This document shows positions 41,100 to 56,100 of a stretch of 64,000 nucleotides of DNA, piece by piece. The notes beneath the pieces were generated by a model. That model was not told the DNA's origin. It saw nothing but the letters and a program-made list of their open reading frames with translations, and ran no database searches. The stretch comes from Kappaphycus alvarezii (taxonomy: Eukaryota > Rhodophyta > Florideophyceae > Gigartinales > Solieriaceae). Numbering within the stretch: the stretch's first letter is position 1; each line of letters starts with the position of its first letter. The position numbers and the translations under genes were made by a program. Where the stretch lies: the NCBI GenBank assembly GCA_002205965.3, contig NADL03000535.1:124001-188000 (forward strand), given 5' to 3'.

Positions 41100-44000
41100 G
41101 ATGGGGAGGCTAGCGTTAACATTGCACTGAGCTTTCTTTCTGGAAATGCCCATGAGCGGTGGATGGTCCACTCCAAGATTCCTGAAATGCAGCAAATTCA
41201 TACACGGAAGGAACTGAAGACTGTCTTTCTCAGTCGTTTTGACATGATAAACAAGGAAAAATCACCCGAGAAACGCTGGCTCGCTGGAAACAAGTTAAGG
41301 ACGTTTCTGCATTCAATGAAGATTCTTACAAAATATTATTGGATATTCCAGACATAGGAGTCAGAGGCCAGATTGATCGCTATTAACGCGACCTGAAACC
41401 ATATATCTGGAAAGCCTTATGCACGAAGGAATATTTTAAGCTTTCCAATTTAATGGCATATGCGGAAATCATTGAGGCTACTTATAGGAGGCTAGGGCCA
41501 TTATATAACGCCAAATTGAGTACAAAATTGCTGAAATGCAATTTGAACTGTGGAAACAGGGGTATTGTACCCATGGAGATTGGAAAGTTTGGAACAAAGC
41601 AGGGTGTAGAGTCCTGAAATGTTACCTTACATAAGTTGTATCAAGCAAAACGGGGGGATGCATACGTGAAGGCCTCTGATTAAGCTGCAAACAGAAAGGA
41701 AAAATTGCGAAAAACTGCCCAAAAGCTCGAAGAAACTGATTGAAGGTCCCTAACCAGATCCCTATCCCGTAAATCTTATGGTTTCAACAATAAGATTCCA
41801 GGACCACTGAGTGGAACACCAACCAAAAGTTTCCAATGGAATCATGGAAGAACATCTATCGTTAGAGGAGTCATTTCCAAAGGACCACCAAAAATTCTCA
41901 GCGAACCAGGTGGTGAGATCAATTTCCTCAGTGAATTATTATGCTATGACCATAAGATTGAAACGAGGGGAGAAGAAGAGATTGACGAAATGGGGAACTG
42001 TGTTGACCGAGAGTTTAGATAAACATCCCGCATCATGACCGTACAAACAAAGAACTGCACATAACCACTGCATTTCGCCTTGAGCCCCCTAAAAAGATAT
42101 GGTTCAATCTTAGCAGAAGAATGGTGTGGCGCCCATAGAGCAATTATTGACTCTGAAATTAAGGAGATTTATTTCAAATACAAGAATGAAAATTATTCTG
42201 TCACTACCAATCAAATGGAAAACAACCCCTTCGTTTCTGCAAACTCAGTTGTTACTGAATTGTAGAAAATATGTAGCACTTATGCAGTTGTTGTCAGACC
42301 ATCAGATCCGACACCGAATGTTAAAGATTCTTATCCAAAAGATATCTAAGGTGTACTAAAAAAATTGTGAAAATTTTTTCCCAGAGAAAGTTCCGAAGGG
42401 AATTCCTCCAAGGCGAAAGTATTATTTCAAGATCTAATTGGAAAGAGGTGCTAAGCCTCAGGAAAATGGCCTCTATAGACTTTCAGAAAAATAAATAATG
42501 AAGCTTTGTAAACAAATAAATGATCTACTGGAAAATGACTTCAGAATTACAAGCCAATTACTCTTGGGATCTCCAATATAGTTTGTGACAAAAAAGATAG
42601 CGTTTTGCAGATTTTTCTGGATTACAGAGCATTTAAACCGCTTACTATAAGAACAGCTACCAGCTGCCGCGCATTGAGGACTTATTTGATAAAATCAAAG
42701 GAGCCAAGTACTTCTCTAAAATATATTTGCGAATGGGTTACCATCATATCGGACTGGAGGAATCTTCAATCCAGCTCACAGCATTTTCAACCAGATACGG
42801 ACATTTTGAATTTTTCATGCTACCGTTTCGTTTGAACAACGCACCAACAACCGAAATGAACCTCATGCACGATATATTCAAAGATGTCATGGTTTTATTT
42901 GTCACCGTTTACTTACATGGAATTATTATATTCAGTAAGACATGGAAAGAACATTAAGAACACATTGATGCAGTACTAGAGATTCTCAGGAAGAAGAATC
43001 TGTTCGTTAATTTTTCATAATAGATCTTCGGTGTTAAAAAAGTCGGGTATCTTGGAAACATTATCTGTCAAGAGGGAAGTACGGTGAATTCCAAAAAGAA
43101 AAAGGCAGTCATGCTCACCAAAGAACAAGAAAAACTTATAGCCACTCCTAGGACTGGGCAACTATTATAGAAGGTTCATTAGAGGCTGCTCACCGGTTTC
43201 TAAAACTCTTAATGAGCTGACAAAAAACGTCCCATTTCTGCGAACAGATACTCAGGACAAATCATTACAGACCCCAAAGAAAGTGTTAAGCAATAACCCA
43301 GTCCTTAGAACATTTGACTCTGAACTTCCGATATGTGTCACTGCAGACGCTTCTTAGTGCGCAATCGGAGCTGTACTGGAGCAGGAAGATGCAAAATCCA
43401 AAAGAACAGTTGCATTCGCGTCTAGAACTTTAGGAGATGCTCATCAAAATTATGCCCCTCATTAAAGAGAGCTCTTAGTCATTGTAGAGTGCTTGAATGG
43501 TGAAGAGCGTACCAAAATGGGAAAGTTTTCATAGTCCATTCTGACCACTGCCCACTAAGATACCTCGAGACCCAGCAAAAACTTCGCAGAGAGAGGTCAG
43601 GTGGTTTGAAAGATTAGCGAACTTCGATTTCAAAATAATACCCACCTCTGTAAAATCGAACATGGTTGCCGACGCCCTCTCAAGACAACCCCAGAATGCA
43701 CCATCACCTAGCCATCTAAACAGTGAGGTACTTCAGGAAGTTATAAAAAAGACACATATCCAGAATCAAACAATATTTCAGAACCTTCTTTCGATAGTTC
43801 TGAGCTAGAAGAGCTCGCGAAAGATTACGAGGTCCATAAAAGCTTATAAAAACAGAACAAGGATCCAAAAGAAAAGGGCTGCTTTTAAAAAGACGAGGAA
43901 AGCTTTGCATCCCAGAAGGAAATTTTAAAATCAAATTAATGCATCACTGCCATTCGACTCCGAATAAGGGATATTTGGGAATTTGAAAAACTATCAAAAG

Positions 44001-45178
44001 AATATCACCGAAGTTTTACTGGAAAAAACTCGACCTGATGTACTCCGATACGTTTGTTCTGGTCATTTCCGAAGAAAAAAACCATCCAATCAGAAACCCG
44101 CAGGTCTTTTGCAACTTCTTAACCGATCGAAAACTAAATGGACATATGTAACGATAGACTTTATTAAACCACCTCCAAAGTCAAAAAAGGGAACATTGGG
44201 ATCTCAACTTTCGTTGACAGGTTCTCAAAGTTGATCAAAATTATCCCAACCAAGGCAAAAAGATATGCAATTTCAACTGCCACGCTGTTCCAGGATTATA
44301 TCTACAGAAACCACGGGGTTCCGACTAACATCATTTGTGATAGGGATTCTGTTTTTCGAGCAAGTTTAAGAAGAGTCTGTTCAACCTTCTTTGTACCAAG
44401 ATATCCCCTTTTTTTGTGTATCACCCACAGGCGGATGGTCTCTTCGAGACAATGAACAGAAATATCGAAGAAATGATTCAATTTTTTGTTATTTTCGACA
44501 AACCGGACCGGGAAAAATATTTGGTGTACTTCGAAGTTGCTTAGAGTTCATTTGTTAATGCAGTTACAACATTCTCTCAATTCTATCTGGAAATGGAATT
44601 CACCCTAGAACTGTCCCTCTGAACATACTCCCAGCAGACAACCCTGCTGCAACACAGTTTCTCAGCAATATGCATGAATCACTGCAGGGAGATCAATAAT
44701 AAATCAATAAAACAAATGATTCAACTGCCTTGTATGTTAACAGAAGTATAAGACCTTCTGCTTATAAGGTTGGTGAGAAATTATGGCTGTCCACGAGAAA
44801 TCTAGTCCTGCAAGATAGTATTGGATCTCGGAAACAAAGGCCAAATTGTTTTTGTCCGCTTCAAATACCTGAGGATATAAACGGAGTTACTTGCCGTTCA
44901 AATCTTTCCGAACCAATGGATGACAAATGAATTCACAATGCTATCGATGCTAGTCCCCCTTAAGACGTACTTTAAAGATGATTTTTATTGCCAAATTACG
45001 CCGCTATCATCTATATCGGTTCCAGATGGACAAAAAGAATACGAATTCAAATCCATTTTCGGTCACAAGAAACAACACGGAAAGAAAAACAAAATGTATC
45101 ATTAAATGGAAAGGATGTGCAGAGCAAGAGAACTCATTGCTATCAGAAAATGAACTGCAAAATTGTAAGTATCTACTA
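41100..45178 (+). pseudogene. Dead Ty3/gypsy chromovirus (Gag, RT, RNase H, integrase, chromodomain)
   Basis: The plus strand carries, in order and in changing frames: a Gag piece (RKELKTVFLSRFDMINK, about 41200); RT with IKGAKYFSKIYLRMGYHHI, TAFSTRYGHFEFFMLPF and NAPTTEMNLMHDIF (42690-42890); RNase H with CVTADAS, AIGAVLEQED, VHSDHCPLRYLE and VADALSRQ (43320-43690); the integrase N-terminal HHCH region (LMHHCHSTPNKGYLG, about 43940); the core (VTIDFIKPPPKSKKG near 44150, YHPQADGLFETMN near 44420); and a chromodomain (EYEFKSIFGHKK...IKWKGC...ENELQNC, 45040-45170). The RT active site YLDD reads YLHG (codons 42910-42921), removing both Asp residues. Stops and frameshifts occur throughout. The chromodomain at the integrase C-terminus places it in the chromoviruses. 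Confidence 0.85.
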
Positions 45179-45181
45179 TAA

Positions 45182-48100
45182 AAATACAAAAATTGGGGCG
45201 ATTCTTCTTTGTTGTGGAGAGTGATGTGGCAATTATGACCATAAATCACCTCATACATCCTAACAGTATCTTTCCAGTATCAGTGACCAAGGATTTAAAC
45301 TTTAAGAAAACATCAGTGCAGCTTGTGCCCTGTGCCCACACACCAGTCTAAAACATAATATCACACCTATTTGTGCCAAGCCAACTACTATAGAGCCATC
45401 GTGGCTATCTCTCGTGGTTCTCGAAACATTTCGGACTTACCAATTAGCAACTACTTTATGCCTCATTGCCAATCATACCAATGTGATTTTGCCATGATGT
45501 CTAATGCTGTCGGTTATACTGATGGCTGCTACATAATTTTCAAATCTTTCTAGTTTGACACCTCTGGGGTCGCTGTTTCTAGAATACCTTTGAATTCAGT
45601 ACCATTTTCTTACAATTTATCCCCGCTGGTGTTGAGTACTTTTTCCATATGAACCCTGGTATGATACTTCGGCCACTTTACAGAAAGCGTAAACCAACAG
45701 TTCAAACATCAATTAACTTCTGTGCGCTCAACACCCCACAGTATACTGCGAATGGAATATTTGGTGAACATCCCATTAGCCTGTACAGAGAAGCGGCGGC
45801 GACGAAAGCACTACGGTAAAAATGGACGTGCTATGGAATAGAAAAAAAGGTTGCTGCGAGCCCTGTTAATGAATTTCACTAGACAATACGATACTCTTCG
45901 TATGACGGAAAATGAGTTCGTCACAGCAACTGAAAAAAACAATTCTTAGTTCAATTCTACATGTCTATTGAAATCATATTGCTAATTATCCAATATTGAT
46001 AGGTATGTACTTTACTCTCCAGAAACAGCCCATATCATATTCCCACAGGAAGGTGTCTATATGCAGGCTTCAACTGGGAGAAAGGATGAGGTCATTAATA
46101 GTACTGAGATAGCCACCTGTTTGTCCCTACAGGGTACGTACCTCACTGTACTGGAGATGAAACGGATAGGTACGCAATAATGATTTATGATGGCGCTTTT
46201 CTTTTGCATTGTAATTTTCGATTTTACGTAGTCAATTCAATAAGAAAATCCATGCAAACACATCTTCCGTAGTAAATGAACGCCATTTACTACTCTGTAG
46301 AAGATAGGGGCGCTTAGAACGGAGCCCTCTTTGTTAATATCAATTGGATGAGAAGAATAGAAGTAAGGAGGAGAAAAAGATAACAGACAATTAGGGTTCG
46401 CACTTGAAGCCTTTTATATGATAAAAGAATTGGTTCTGGTTGAACTGAGACAAAAGTTGATTCTTGTCCAGCTTCATTTCTCAAGATAATTTCTCATGGG
46501 TCCTCACTAACAACTCAAGTTTCAGCAAATAATTTCGCGGCTTCATTTCAGATATATTCAATTGAATAACATAGTGTAATTTTTTTCTCCGAAAAATAGA
46601 AATATTATTTATGAATTCTTTGGGCGTAAGATTTTCAAAAAAAATGAGAAATGTAGGAACACACACTTTGGTCACAGACAACTACTATTTCAAACATATT
46701 TTATGGGATTATCGTTTTAATTAATTTTGGTTCATGTTACTTCTCAAACAAAATTATTAGATGTCCCAAACTACATCGCACATTGCTTCGTGCAGAATAT
46801 GTAATCTCTGTCTTTTTTAGATTTAATTAACTGCTGTGTGCGGATGACTTGTTTGCGGTAAACGTGGACTCTTTTAACACTATGAAATCATCTACCATAT
46901 GTGCTACTGGTGTATTGGTTGCACTTTTAAAAGGGAATATTGCATCATCCTTGAAAATCTCTTGTACACGCCGTTTTTGGGAATTACAGTAATTGATTCT
47001 GAGATAGCTCAATCTGCAACTACGTGTTTAACTCTTCTTGACGAGAAAGGAATTTACTTTTGTCCAATTAGATCTATATTGAATAATGAATCCCAATTGA
47101 ATCGAAAAAGAAATGGCTTAGAATTATTTATACAAGCGGAAAAATGTTTGAGTCCGATGAAAGTAATTATATTCGCAATTTTCGAGTATTTTAAGAATCA
47201 AATGAGTTTAATTAATCTACGTTGTCTTTTCTTATGAAAAGTCCAAAGAAAACGATCGAAATGTCTTAATTATGACCCTAGCGTTTACAATAATACGTAT
47301 ATCTTCTGTTCATAACAAAATAATCCTCAAGGAGACATTGACTATCTGAAATATAAATCTGGGATCGATTTTATAATTAGTTTTGATGATATGGTTGAAG
47401 TTTTTATTTAAATATTTGAACAAGAAGAAGAATATGCTCATCCACGAAAATAATATTGAAGTTCGACAAAAATATCTCGTGGTGACAGGTACTCGATTCA
47501 ATGTTCAATTTTTCAACGCAAATATTGAAAATATACGGCAGTCAGACTCACCAAACGAGCTTTTCAATTACATTCAATAAGATTTTAATATACTGGTTAA
47601 TTCCAATGGTAATTTCCTGGAGACTCAGGTATGAATGAGGAAATGAATATTTACAAAATGAAAACGTAAGGGTAACTATTTTTAAGTTAGATTCTCATCA
47701 TTGTGACTAAAAGGAAGGTACCTGTCTAAAGTTTACCCCTTGAATATTAAAATATACAATAAGTTTTAATCTAGAAACAACGAAATCACATTGAGTCTTT
47801 AATAAATTGCATCCGTTGCGGAACATTACAATAAAATAGATAACTAACCATCTAATGGCTTAGATGGCCACCGAAATGATTCAAGTTGTGTGACTTGGAA
47901 ACGAGCTAAAACCTCTCTTATCCAATTAATTTGGAATTTTAATACTATTATTTGATTCTGAACACCCGGAATTTTTTCAAGAATCTGAAATTTTACCCTG
48001 CATAAGCTAAAATGCATTCGATCCTTGAGTAATACACTTTCTCCATATTTGTTCCAAAATCTAGGTCTTCAAAATTTTTTTGTTATAATACTGCAAAACT

Positions 48101-51100
48101 TTCGGTTGTTTCTTGTTTAAAATTAATATATTTTATAAGTCAAATCGCCTATGTGAGGCCCGCATCACTACAGATTTACATGACAGAGAAAAAAGAGACA
48201 ATTCAGAATGAATTTTGAGTTTTTCTAATCTACGACAATTTCGGTTAATTGGGAGTGAAGTGAATATTCAAAGTTTAAGTTTACTAAAATAACACACTTT
48301 TATTCAACGTTTAGACTAATGAAAAACTTATTTGACTCAGATAATGAAAAATAATTTGGACTGAAAGCTTAAAATATTTCAAAATACCAAATACACACAT
48401 AATTGAATAGATAAAGCCTTCTGAAATTTTCTAGCTGAATTCGTTGAAAAGTTCAAATGACATTTAGAGTATTTTTTAGTCCTTCATGTTATATTTCAGG
48501 GAAATGCTCTCAGCAAAATGGTTTATTTCTCGGCCGGTGACCTATCTATTCTTTTTCAAATGTAAAGATATTTAGAATATTCTTGTCCTATCAGCACGTA
48601 CGATCGAGCAAAAAGAAGTTTAAAATTTCCAAATTTTAAAATATTTCTTATTTGATTCGGCTCAACTAGATGAATATAACTCCGCAGAACTGTGCAATAA
48701 GTATGGACTAGTAATTGGTTCTTTCAATTGGCTTTATATATTTAATATATTTTCTGCATTCATTTCTATAAATTTATATTGTTAAATCTTTGGTCCTAGT
48801 AAAATTTTCTTCTGAACTGTGTTTATCTCTTTCAATTTACAGTTGAGAACGGTAGGATCATTATTTGTAAAATATCAGCCAGTTGCGATTATTTCGTTCA
48901 TACCAATACATATTTGCAACTCTTATTTAGTTCTCATAAGATGTATTACCAACCGATTGGGAGTATTGCAATATATGTAGACATTTTCGAAACTTAGTGC
49001 ACCACCTAGCTTGGTTTTTCGAGATAAGGTTCACAATGTAAGGTGCAAAGTTTTCTCTGATGTTAGCGCGACCTTAGCAAACAACGGAAATATCAATTTC
49101 CGTAAACATGCTGCAAATTGCAACTGATATATCAAAAATCTTCGGTCAGCGATAAGTTATTCTTAAAATATTTCTGGTTTTTTATGTTTCTGTACCGTCT
49201 AACAACACTCGATATTTGCCCTTTTCTAGAAAAAACTGAAAATCTTTGAACATAGATGGATATTACCAGGATTTTAGAATTCTAGGGGGTCAGCTATAGA
49301 TAATGAATCCAGCTTTTAGACCTCTAAAGAATGGACCTTAGTGAAAAGCACGGTAAGAATTCCTTCACTTAAAAGTTTAGAAAGAATATACGCCTGACAC
49401 TAATACAAAAAATTCTGCCGTCATTTCAAATGGCATTAAATAGATCAAATAATCTCTTAATCCCGAGTATCAGCACTGAAATACTTTGTAAAGGAGTCTG
49501 AAATCTTACTGCAAGCTTATTACGCTCTGAATAAAGCATCAACTTAGAAACTCTGATTTTGCATGGTGTTTGAGCCGTATTGGTTAAGCCATCTACCAAT
49601 GGAGCTTGCATCATAGTAGTTGAAGCTAGTAAAGTTAGCAACAAGGGCAATAAAACCTTATTGCACCCTTTAATTATTTATTTGTCACGAAGAATTTGAT
49701 GCTTTCATCAATTCTTGGTCAAGTAATTCTATTCATCATTACTAATTTTCCTGGTTATACCAGTGGGCATCGTTTCAGTGAGTTTTTTCAATTCCTGTAT
49801 GAAACCCTTTTGGGGCTATTTATCAAGGGTAACCTTGTATTTTCTAGAAAATTAAATCTCATTGACCGTGTGATGTTCCCATTAAGTTGCCTTCATAATT
49901 GTGTCTCAAAATTCTTTTCTCGAAGGAACGTAAATGATAATTTCATCAGATTTGTCCCTCCCAATGCATTAATTTTTACGAATCACTGGGAAAAGGGAGA
50001 AACATATGAATAATATCTCGCAGCCCTCTCATATATCTTCATTTCATCGCATCCTGCTTTAAACTCCGGTATTTTGGGCCTCAAAAATTATCATTGTCAT
50101 CTACTTTTCGACTCCATCCTCGTCATTTTCTCTCCTTTGTCTTCCCAGTACAAGGTTTTGGTCCAGCTGCTGGGGTATTAAACTCCTCGAGACTACTGAA
50201 AACCAGTCATTCCAAGTTGTTCTGTTGAAATCTAACTGTCACGCTACGGACTTCTACATTTATCAGAACTGTTCGATAGACTTGAATATTTATGCAATAA
50301 ACGCACAGAAAAGCACAACTCGAATGGATAAAATGAATGATGGTGCCCAAGTTCGCGATACAACGGTGTGTCTGTTTCAACCGGTTTACTCAAAGGTCTT
50401 CCTAGCTGCTACTTACCATCAAATTGGGGCTTTCGCATTATATTTACAACGTCTACACTCTAAGATGAACTGTTTCCATAAAAAAATCAAGCTGATTGGG
50501 AGAAAACTGCATACGGGAACAGATAGTACGGAAAATGAGAGAAAAAGAAGAGATAATCAAAATTTATAGACTGGAAAATACTTTCAGATAGTTTTCACAG
50601 TACCTATCGCATTTTAGCTGTAGTTTTAAATATTCAATATCTTAATATTTACTCTGACCTTTGATAATAAAAATGAAAGAAATGATAAATTCGTATTTTA
50701 ATAACATTCTACTTAAGTAGCTATTTCCTCAAAATTTTCTTCCCAGGGTAAATAACTCTAGGTTTTATCCATTAATGAATTGATAGAATAGTATTGATAA
50801 TTTAAGAAGCAGATACAGCCGAAAGTTTTTCAAGAATTAACTTCCTGACACCTTTAAAGATATCATTGGCACTACTACAATGCAGAATACTCAAAGCTGT
50901 CGAGTATATTTGTGCACAATACAAGGCCATCGTAATCTTCTTCGAATGCTTCAATAGCCTTCAATCGCAGAGAAAAGCGATAAATGATAAGTTCGAAACT
51001 ATTTGGGAATAGATCATATAATTCACTGTAATAGCCTATGCGTTATATGCTTCAATGAATCTATCAGTTCTCAAGGAATTTTTATAATGTATATCATTGG

Positions 51101-52909
51101 GCCTTTCATTGAATCGCTTGATTAAGTAAATTTTATTACTTGCTTACAATATTACTGTAAAAAATCTTAATTGGTCCACTGAAAATTTACTAGAGGAAAA
51201 GAAACTCCGATGCCCAAATATTGTTTGAAACCCAATGGACTACAGATATAGGCCTTGTCATTTTTATTGCAATTTTATGCGATTACGCGCACTCTCATCA
51301 AATTCACAGTAGCCTTTTAGCTAGATATGTGCAAGTGCTTCCACATGGGTAGCACAGGTATTTCTCCAAAATACGCGATTTTGATGTACAAAGAGTAATT
51401 AGGATCATATGCTCCATGTATTATAAGATTCTAGTTGTTATGATTTGATTTTTCATTAGCATTGTAGTTCAATTTGATTCCAAATTTCGAATTTAGTCAT
51501 ACAATCTAGAAGTAAAAGCAGTAGTTAACCCCGTTCATGTATAATCGATTTACCTTAGTTCCACTTCCCACTAACAACAATCTGAGCGCACAAAATAATG
51601 CATTTGTAGCGTCAATGAAAAGTACAATCTCCGCGTGAGATACCGCAAAATTTGGGAGAAAGTTTTCAGTTTCACGCGAATGTACAAAGTAAACGCACTG
51701 ATAGCAACTGTTTACGGGGTTCTGGCTTGCATTACTCCTACTACTTAGTTCATTATAGTCAACAGATCGATTCAAGTATATATTACAGCGCATAAAGCGC
51801 AGATTTATCTTTTTAGGGAGTAATATAATCAAAAGTTTTATTAATACTGAACGGAATAGCATTTAGTGATTAATCTAATTCGGTATCTGCTAACCAAGAT
51901 TCGACACCGAATGAACGACTGGGAAATAATACTCTCATAAATAATATTGTATCATGTAAGCTAGTCATAAAACTCATTATTTGGCTGTGTTATGACTGAT
52001 AAATCACATCTTATTTTGAAACTTTATTTTAGTTCGCATATAATTTCAGTGTTTCTTAATATGTAATAGTTCAGAACCAAATAGAAAAGGATCAAAGTAT
52101 ATTACAAACAAAAATAGCTCAATCAACGCAAATGCAAGGCTACGGCACTTATAGCTATAAGTTTAATTTGACCAATGTCAGCTACAGGCATGATCTCTGA
52201 TCTCCTTATATGAGCAATAGAAGATTACATTCCCCATTTCCTACGAAGTATAATAGAGTGCAGGGAGGAAATAAATAAAACTTTGATATGATAGAGATTA
52301 AAATAAAGAAGGTCTGAATTGAAGTCTTGGTACTAAATTAACCTGTAAAAGATTAACTGTAAAAGAAACACAAAAAGCAGCGTAAATGAGGAAATGAGGT
52401 TCAAATCAGTGAAAGAAGGATTTCAAGTTTTTGAAAGGATTATTGGGGAACCAAGCAACTAAAAGTTCCTCTACGTAGAAAAAACTCATCTCAAATGCCT
52501 AATATAGTTGGTCAAATTTCTTTATTGCAATATTCTACAGTACTAACCATATTCAATACCAGAAATATTAGTAGAAATAATTTGGTAGATTACCAATGTA
52601 CGCTCTATTCTGTTCAAAAAATTATAATCTTGCTGCCCATTGGTTCGTTCTTTGGTATAAATCTTTAAGTAACTAATATCAGGAAATTTTAGTGTATCAG
52701 ATGTTTTGATCGATTAAAGCGATGCATTGTTCATGTTCATGGAAGCTTAGAGCTACATGCACACAAGTATTATAGTTGGTGCAAGATTTTGATATCTTAA
52801 ATGTTAGGCACGTGAAGAACCGTGTAAATAAGTCTCTTACACTCAAACAAGATCTACCAAGTTCGCTTTTTCATACAGAGTTTCAACCTACCGTCTTTGT
52901 TGCAGTCTT
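45182..52909. other. AT-rich gene desert, part 1
   Basis: No recognisable gene, RNA or element end. Open frames are short and dominated by AT-rich codons. The longest (49696-50013, 105 codons; 50225-50569, 114 codons; 51506-51862, 118 codons on the minus strand) show no motif. The beginning (to about 46.1 kb) should include the chromovirus 3' LTR, but I could not delimit it. Confidence 0.4.
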
Positions 52910-53100
52910 CGAAGGAACATGGTCTGCGCAGCCCTCTAGGTGAATGACCAAGTTCATTTATCCGGAATTTTCTTCGCTGTTTCTGTCTTCTTCTCTAAGC
53001 AGTCATGCTTACATTGGAGATTTTTCAAACTGGCTTTATCTATTTTTTAGAAGGTGGAGGTTTATTCCAGTATCCCTTTTTGATGAATTAGGTGCATGGT
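52910..53100 (+). repeat. Dispersed hairpin-bearing repeat, copy 3
   Basis: Shares ggtctgcgcagccct, a PEFSS reading and the catgcttaca stem half with the reverse complement of 19815-20040. The 30-kb separation and high divergence point to an old dispersed family. Confidence 0.55.
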
Positions 53101-56100
53101 TCAGCCTTCGTTTGGATATTTCTTTTGATCTCGCGTAACCCTCTTCCTGAATGGTTCAAGTTTTTGAACACATTAAAATATCCCATTCATTATTGATAGA
53201 AGTAGACTTTTTCCCTAATCAAGATGTAAGGGAGTTAAAAAATCATTTATAATGACTGTATTAATCACCAAATTAATCACTAAATCTTCTTAGAGGAATA
53301 AAAGGTAGCAATCGTGCGTTCATCTGGACAAAATGGCCCAGTTAATGTAGTGTTACGTCTTTGAGGGCTGCAATGGAAATATATTTAAGTTATGAAGGAA
53401 CCAGAAGAAATCGTCTCCAGTTTAATATACATAAATCTATTCTAGCTGTAAACATCCGAAATATGCAAGCCAAAATACATGTCAAAATTTTCCGAATCTT
53501 TGCCGAGAACTTCTTCCGTTCTCCTTCATCACTAGCTGTAGGAATAAAAGCACCAATCGATCTTTCTCAAAACCGTCATTTTACTAGAGTTTTATTGAAA
53601 TTTCGTTCTGCTTGGCACCTTATTAGTTTTAGATCAGTGGATGACAATGAACTCTTCAAATGTATTTCGATCAGTTCACAGGCTACGAAACAAAAAAAGC
53701 TTAACTAGAAATATGAGACTACTTTCTTGATTATTCTTTCTCTTTGCGAGACAAATTATATTTGTTTAGTGTGAAAGAGTATGCTTTGGGATGTTTTTTG
53801 CTGATGAAGATTACCAAAGCTTTACCTAGGAGATTGAGAGTTGAAATGAAATTGATATACAGCCAACTGGGCAGTAACTGAAATTGGCGGGAATTGAGTT
53901 GACTTATTAATTCAAAAATCGCTTTAGGAAAAATGTTTTTGTACATGATGTGACAATTTCGCACATTTTGGACTCAAATGAGTGAGGAAATCGCCTAAGT
54001 AGAGTCTTCAGGAACACAAAAGGACTAAACGTTTTAGTATACAAAAATGTCTGAGTAATTAGTGGATTGAGACTGGCAAAACCTCTCGTTCCATCCGTAG
54101 TAGGCCATTATCGTGCAGTTGTGAAGGAGACTGCTCACGTTTTGAGGTTATCCAGGGATCAAGAAGCAAGTGAAATTTCTGTTTATAACTGAAAAATGTC
54201 ATAAGATTCCGCTAAGGAAGAGCTCTGGGCTTTTGATGGACGAATGTAAAACCGTACCTGAAGCAAAGGATATTACCTTCAAAACCTCCATTAGAAGATA
54301 TTTAGAGTAAATATAATGTACGCGAGTAAGATATGCGAGTAGAGCTTTATTATTTACTGTAATACTTGATGTTAGGTAGACAGACCACATTCAAGATAAA
54401 AGACGACAAAAAATTGACTTGCAAGGCGTCGATGGTGTGATGTGTGACAGTGGGAAGAAAGTTTTCGAACCGGAAGCCAAAAATATACTGACTGGAAACA
54501 TATAGGATAAAGGGTTCATAGCAAAAAAATGAGTATATATCTGACTCCTAATGGTACAGGACAAGGATCAATGGTGAAAATGCAATTTTAAATGAATCAC
54601 ATAAAAATATTTGTGAATTGCACAGAAAGATCTATTTAAAGCTTTTTTTGAAAAATATGCCCAACATCAAAAAAAGGCTTGGAGTAATCCACGAAAACCT
54701 TCCAGAGAATATCGCATTAAAACGTAAAAATGCTCAAAACAAGACGAAAACGGAGGAATGAAGATCTAAGTTTGTACACAAATGTAGCCGCATCGATTTT
54801 GTGATTATAGCTGTTTATATTCATTGTACTGTAATGGCTGGGAACTGAGGGCTTTGATATACAAATTCGTCCAGTACTTCCATCAATATTTTGAAATAAC
54901 CACTCCGAAAATTTTCAAAAACTTTTCATAATAATTCAAAGTCATATCAAGCCACAGAATCAACCGATGATTAAGCATACGATAGATGGCAGTCAAAAGG
55001 ACTGCGTTCATTCCAATTGACGCACCCCTCCCGGCGAAGATATAACCAAATGCTGGAAAAGAATCTACGATGTCGAAAAAAACTCCATTCATACTTCCAA
55101 TTTGAGCTCCAAAAACATCCATTCGATACCCTGAAATCAGATGTCACGGTTACCGTAACCTTTTTTGCTCTAGTCTTTCTAGTTACAGCAGAAATATGTA
55201 AGAAAGCTGGAAATAATATTTTATTATAATTTTTAGGAAGATAAAAACTTGAAATAGGGTACCAGAAATGGGAAAGTGTGGCTAGCACCTCGTTTTCTGA
55301 TCATTATTGAGGGGGGGAACATAATCTGAAAATAAATAAGTGAATATTTTCAAGTTCGGACAAGGGTATGAAGTAGGTGCTCGAAGTGAGAAAGCGCAGT
55401 CACGAAGAGTTTCAAGGAACCTCAGTTTATCGCTGTGGCTCTCAACATAAAGGCTCTCAACATAAAGAAGATCCTTCGGTCTCATAAAATCTCATATTTT
55501 TAAGTAAGTGCGACCAAATGATAAGCGGTACCATTCGTTTCATTTTTCTATTATTCAATACAACATTGAACTGTTAAGAATGTTTTAAGCCCATATATGT
55601 ATGAAATGATTTGATATACAGCATTCAAGTACAAGTTTCACTATGAACATGTCGGAACGGGAACGTGAGATTACGATTCCTATCCATCATAAACATAGTG
55701 TCCGATAGTATTACGAAGATTCTAAGGTTAATGTTTTTGATAAAATTAATAAAGGTGACTGTAACTTGAAAGTTGCACAACTATTATAAATTTCAATTAG
55801 CTTACAGGAGGATTTGTAAAAAGTTGTACAGGAGGCAATGGCCATCGAATCAAACGGACACTGTTGAATATGCATCAATGCAGATGTAATACACTGTACT
55901 GTAGGTGCTATTAGAATTTTATATCCTTTTTTTGTGCAGAGAAGCATTGTAGCAGTATCTAAACCTTTTCTCGTACATCTGAATCCGTATTTATCGGTAT
56001 GTAAAGCTGTAAATGTTGTCATAACGTTTCTTTTGTAATTACGCAATTTACGTAAATGACTTAGTTTCGCAGCTCCTTATGCAGAAAGGAAATAGATTGA

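Noticed and set aside
53361..53708. 115-codon frame as a hAT transposase.
   Set aside because: Only a short tail segment faintly recalls the family; there is no BED finger or dimerisation motif and the surrounding DNA is AT-rich and featureless.
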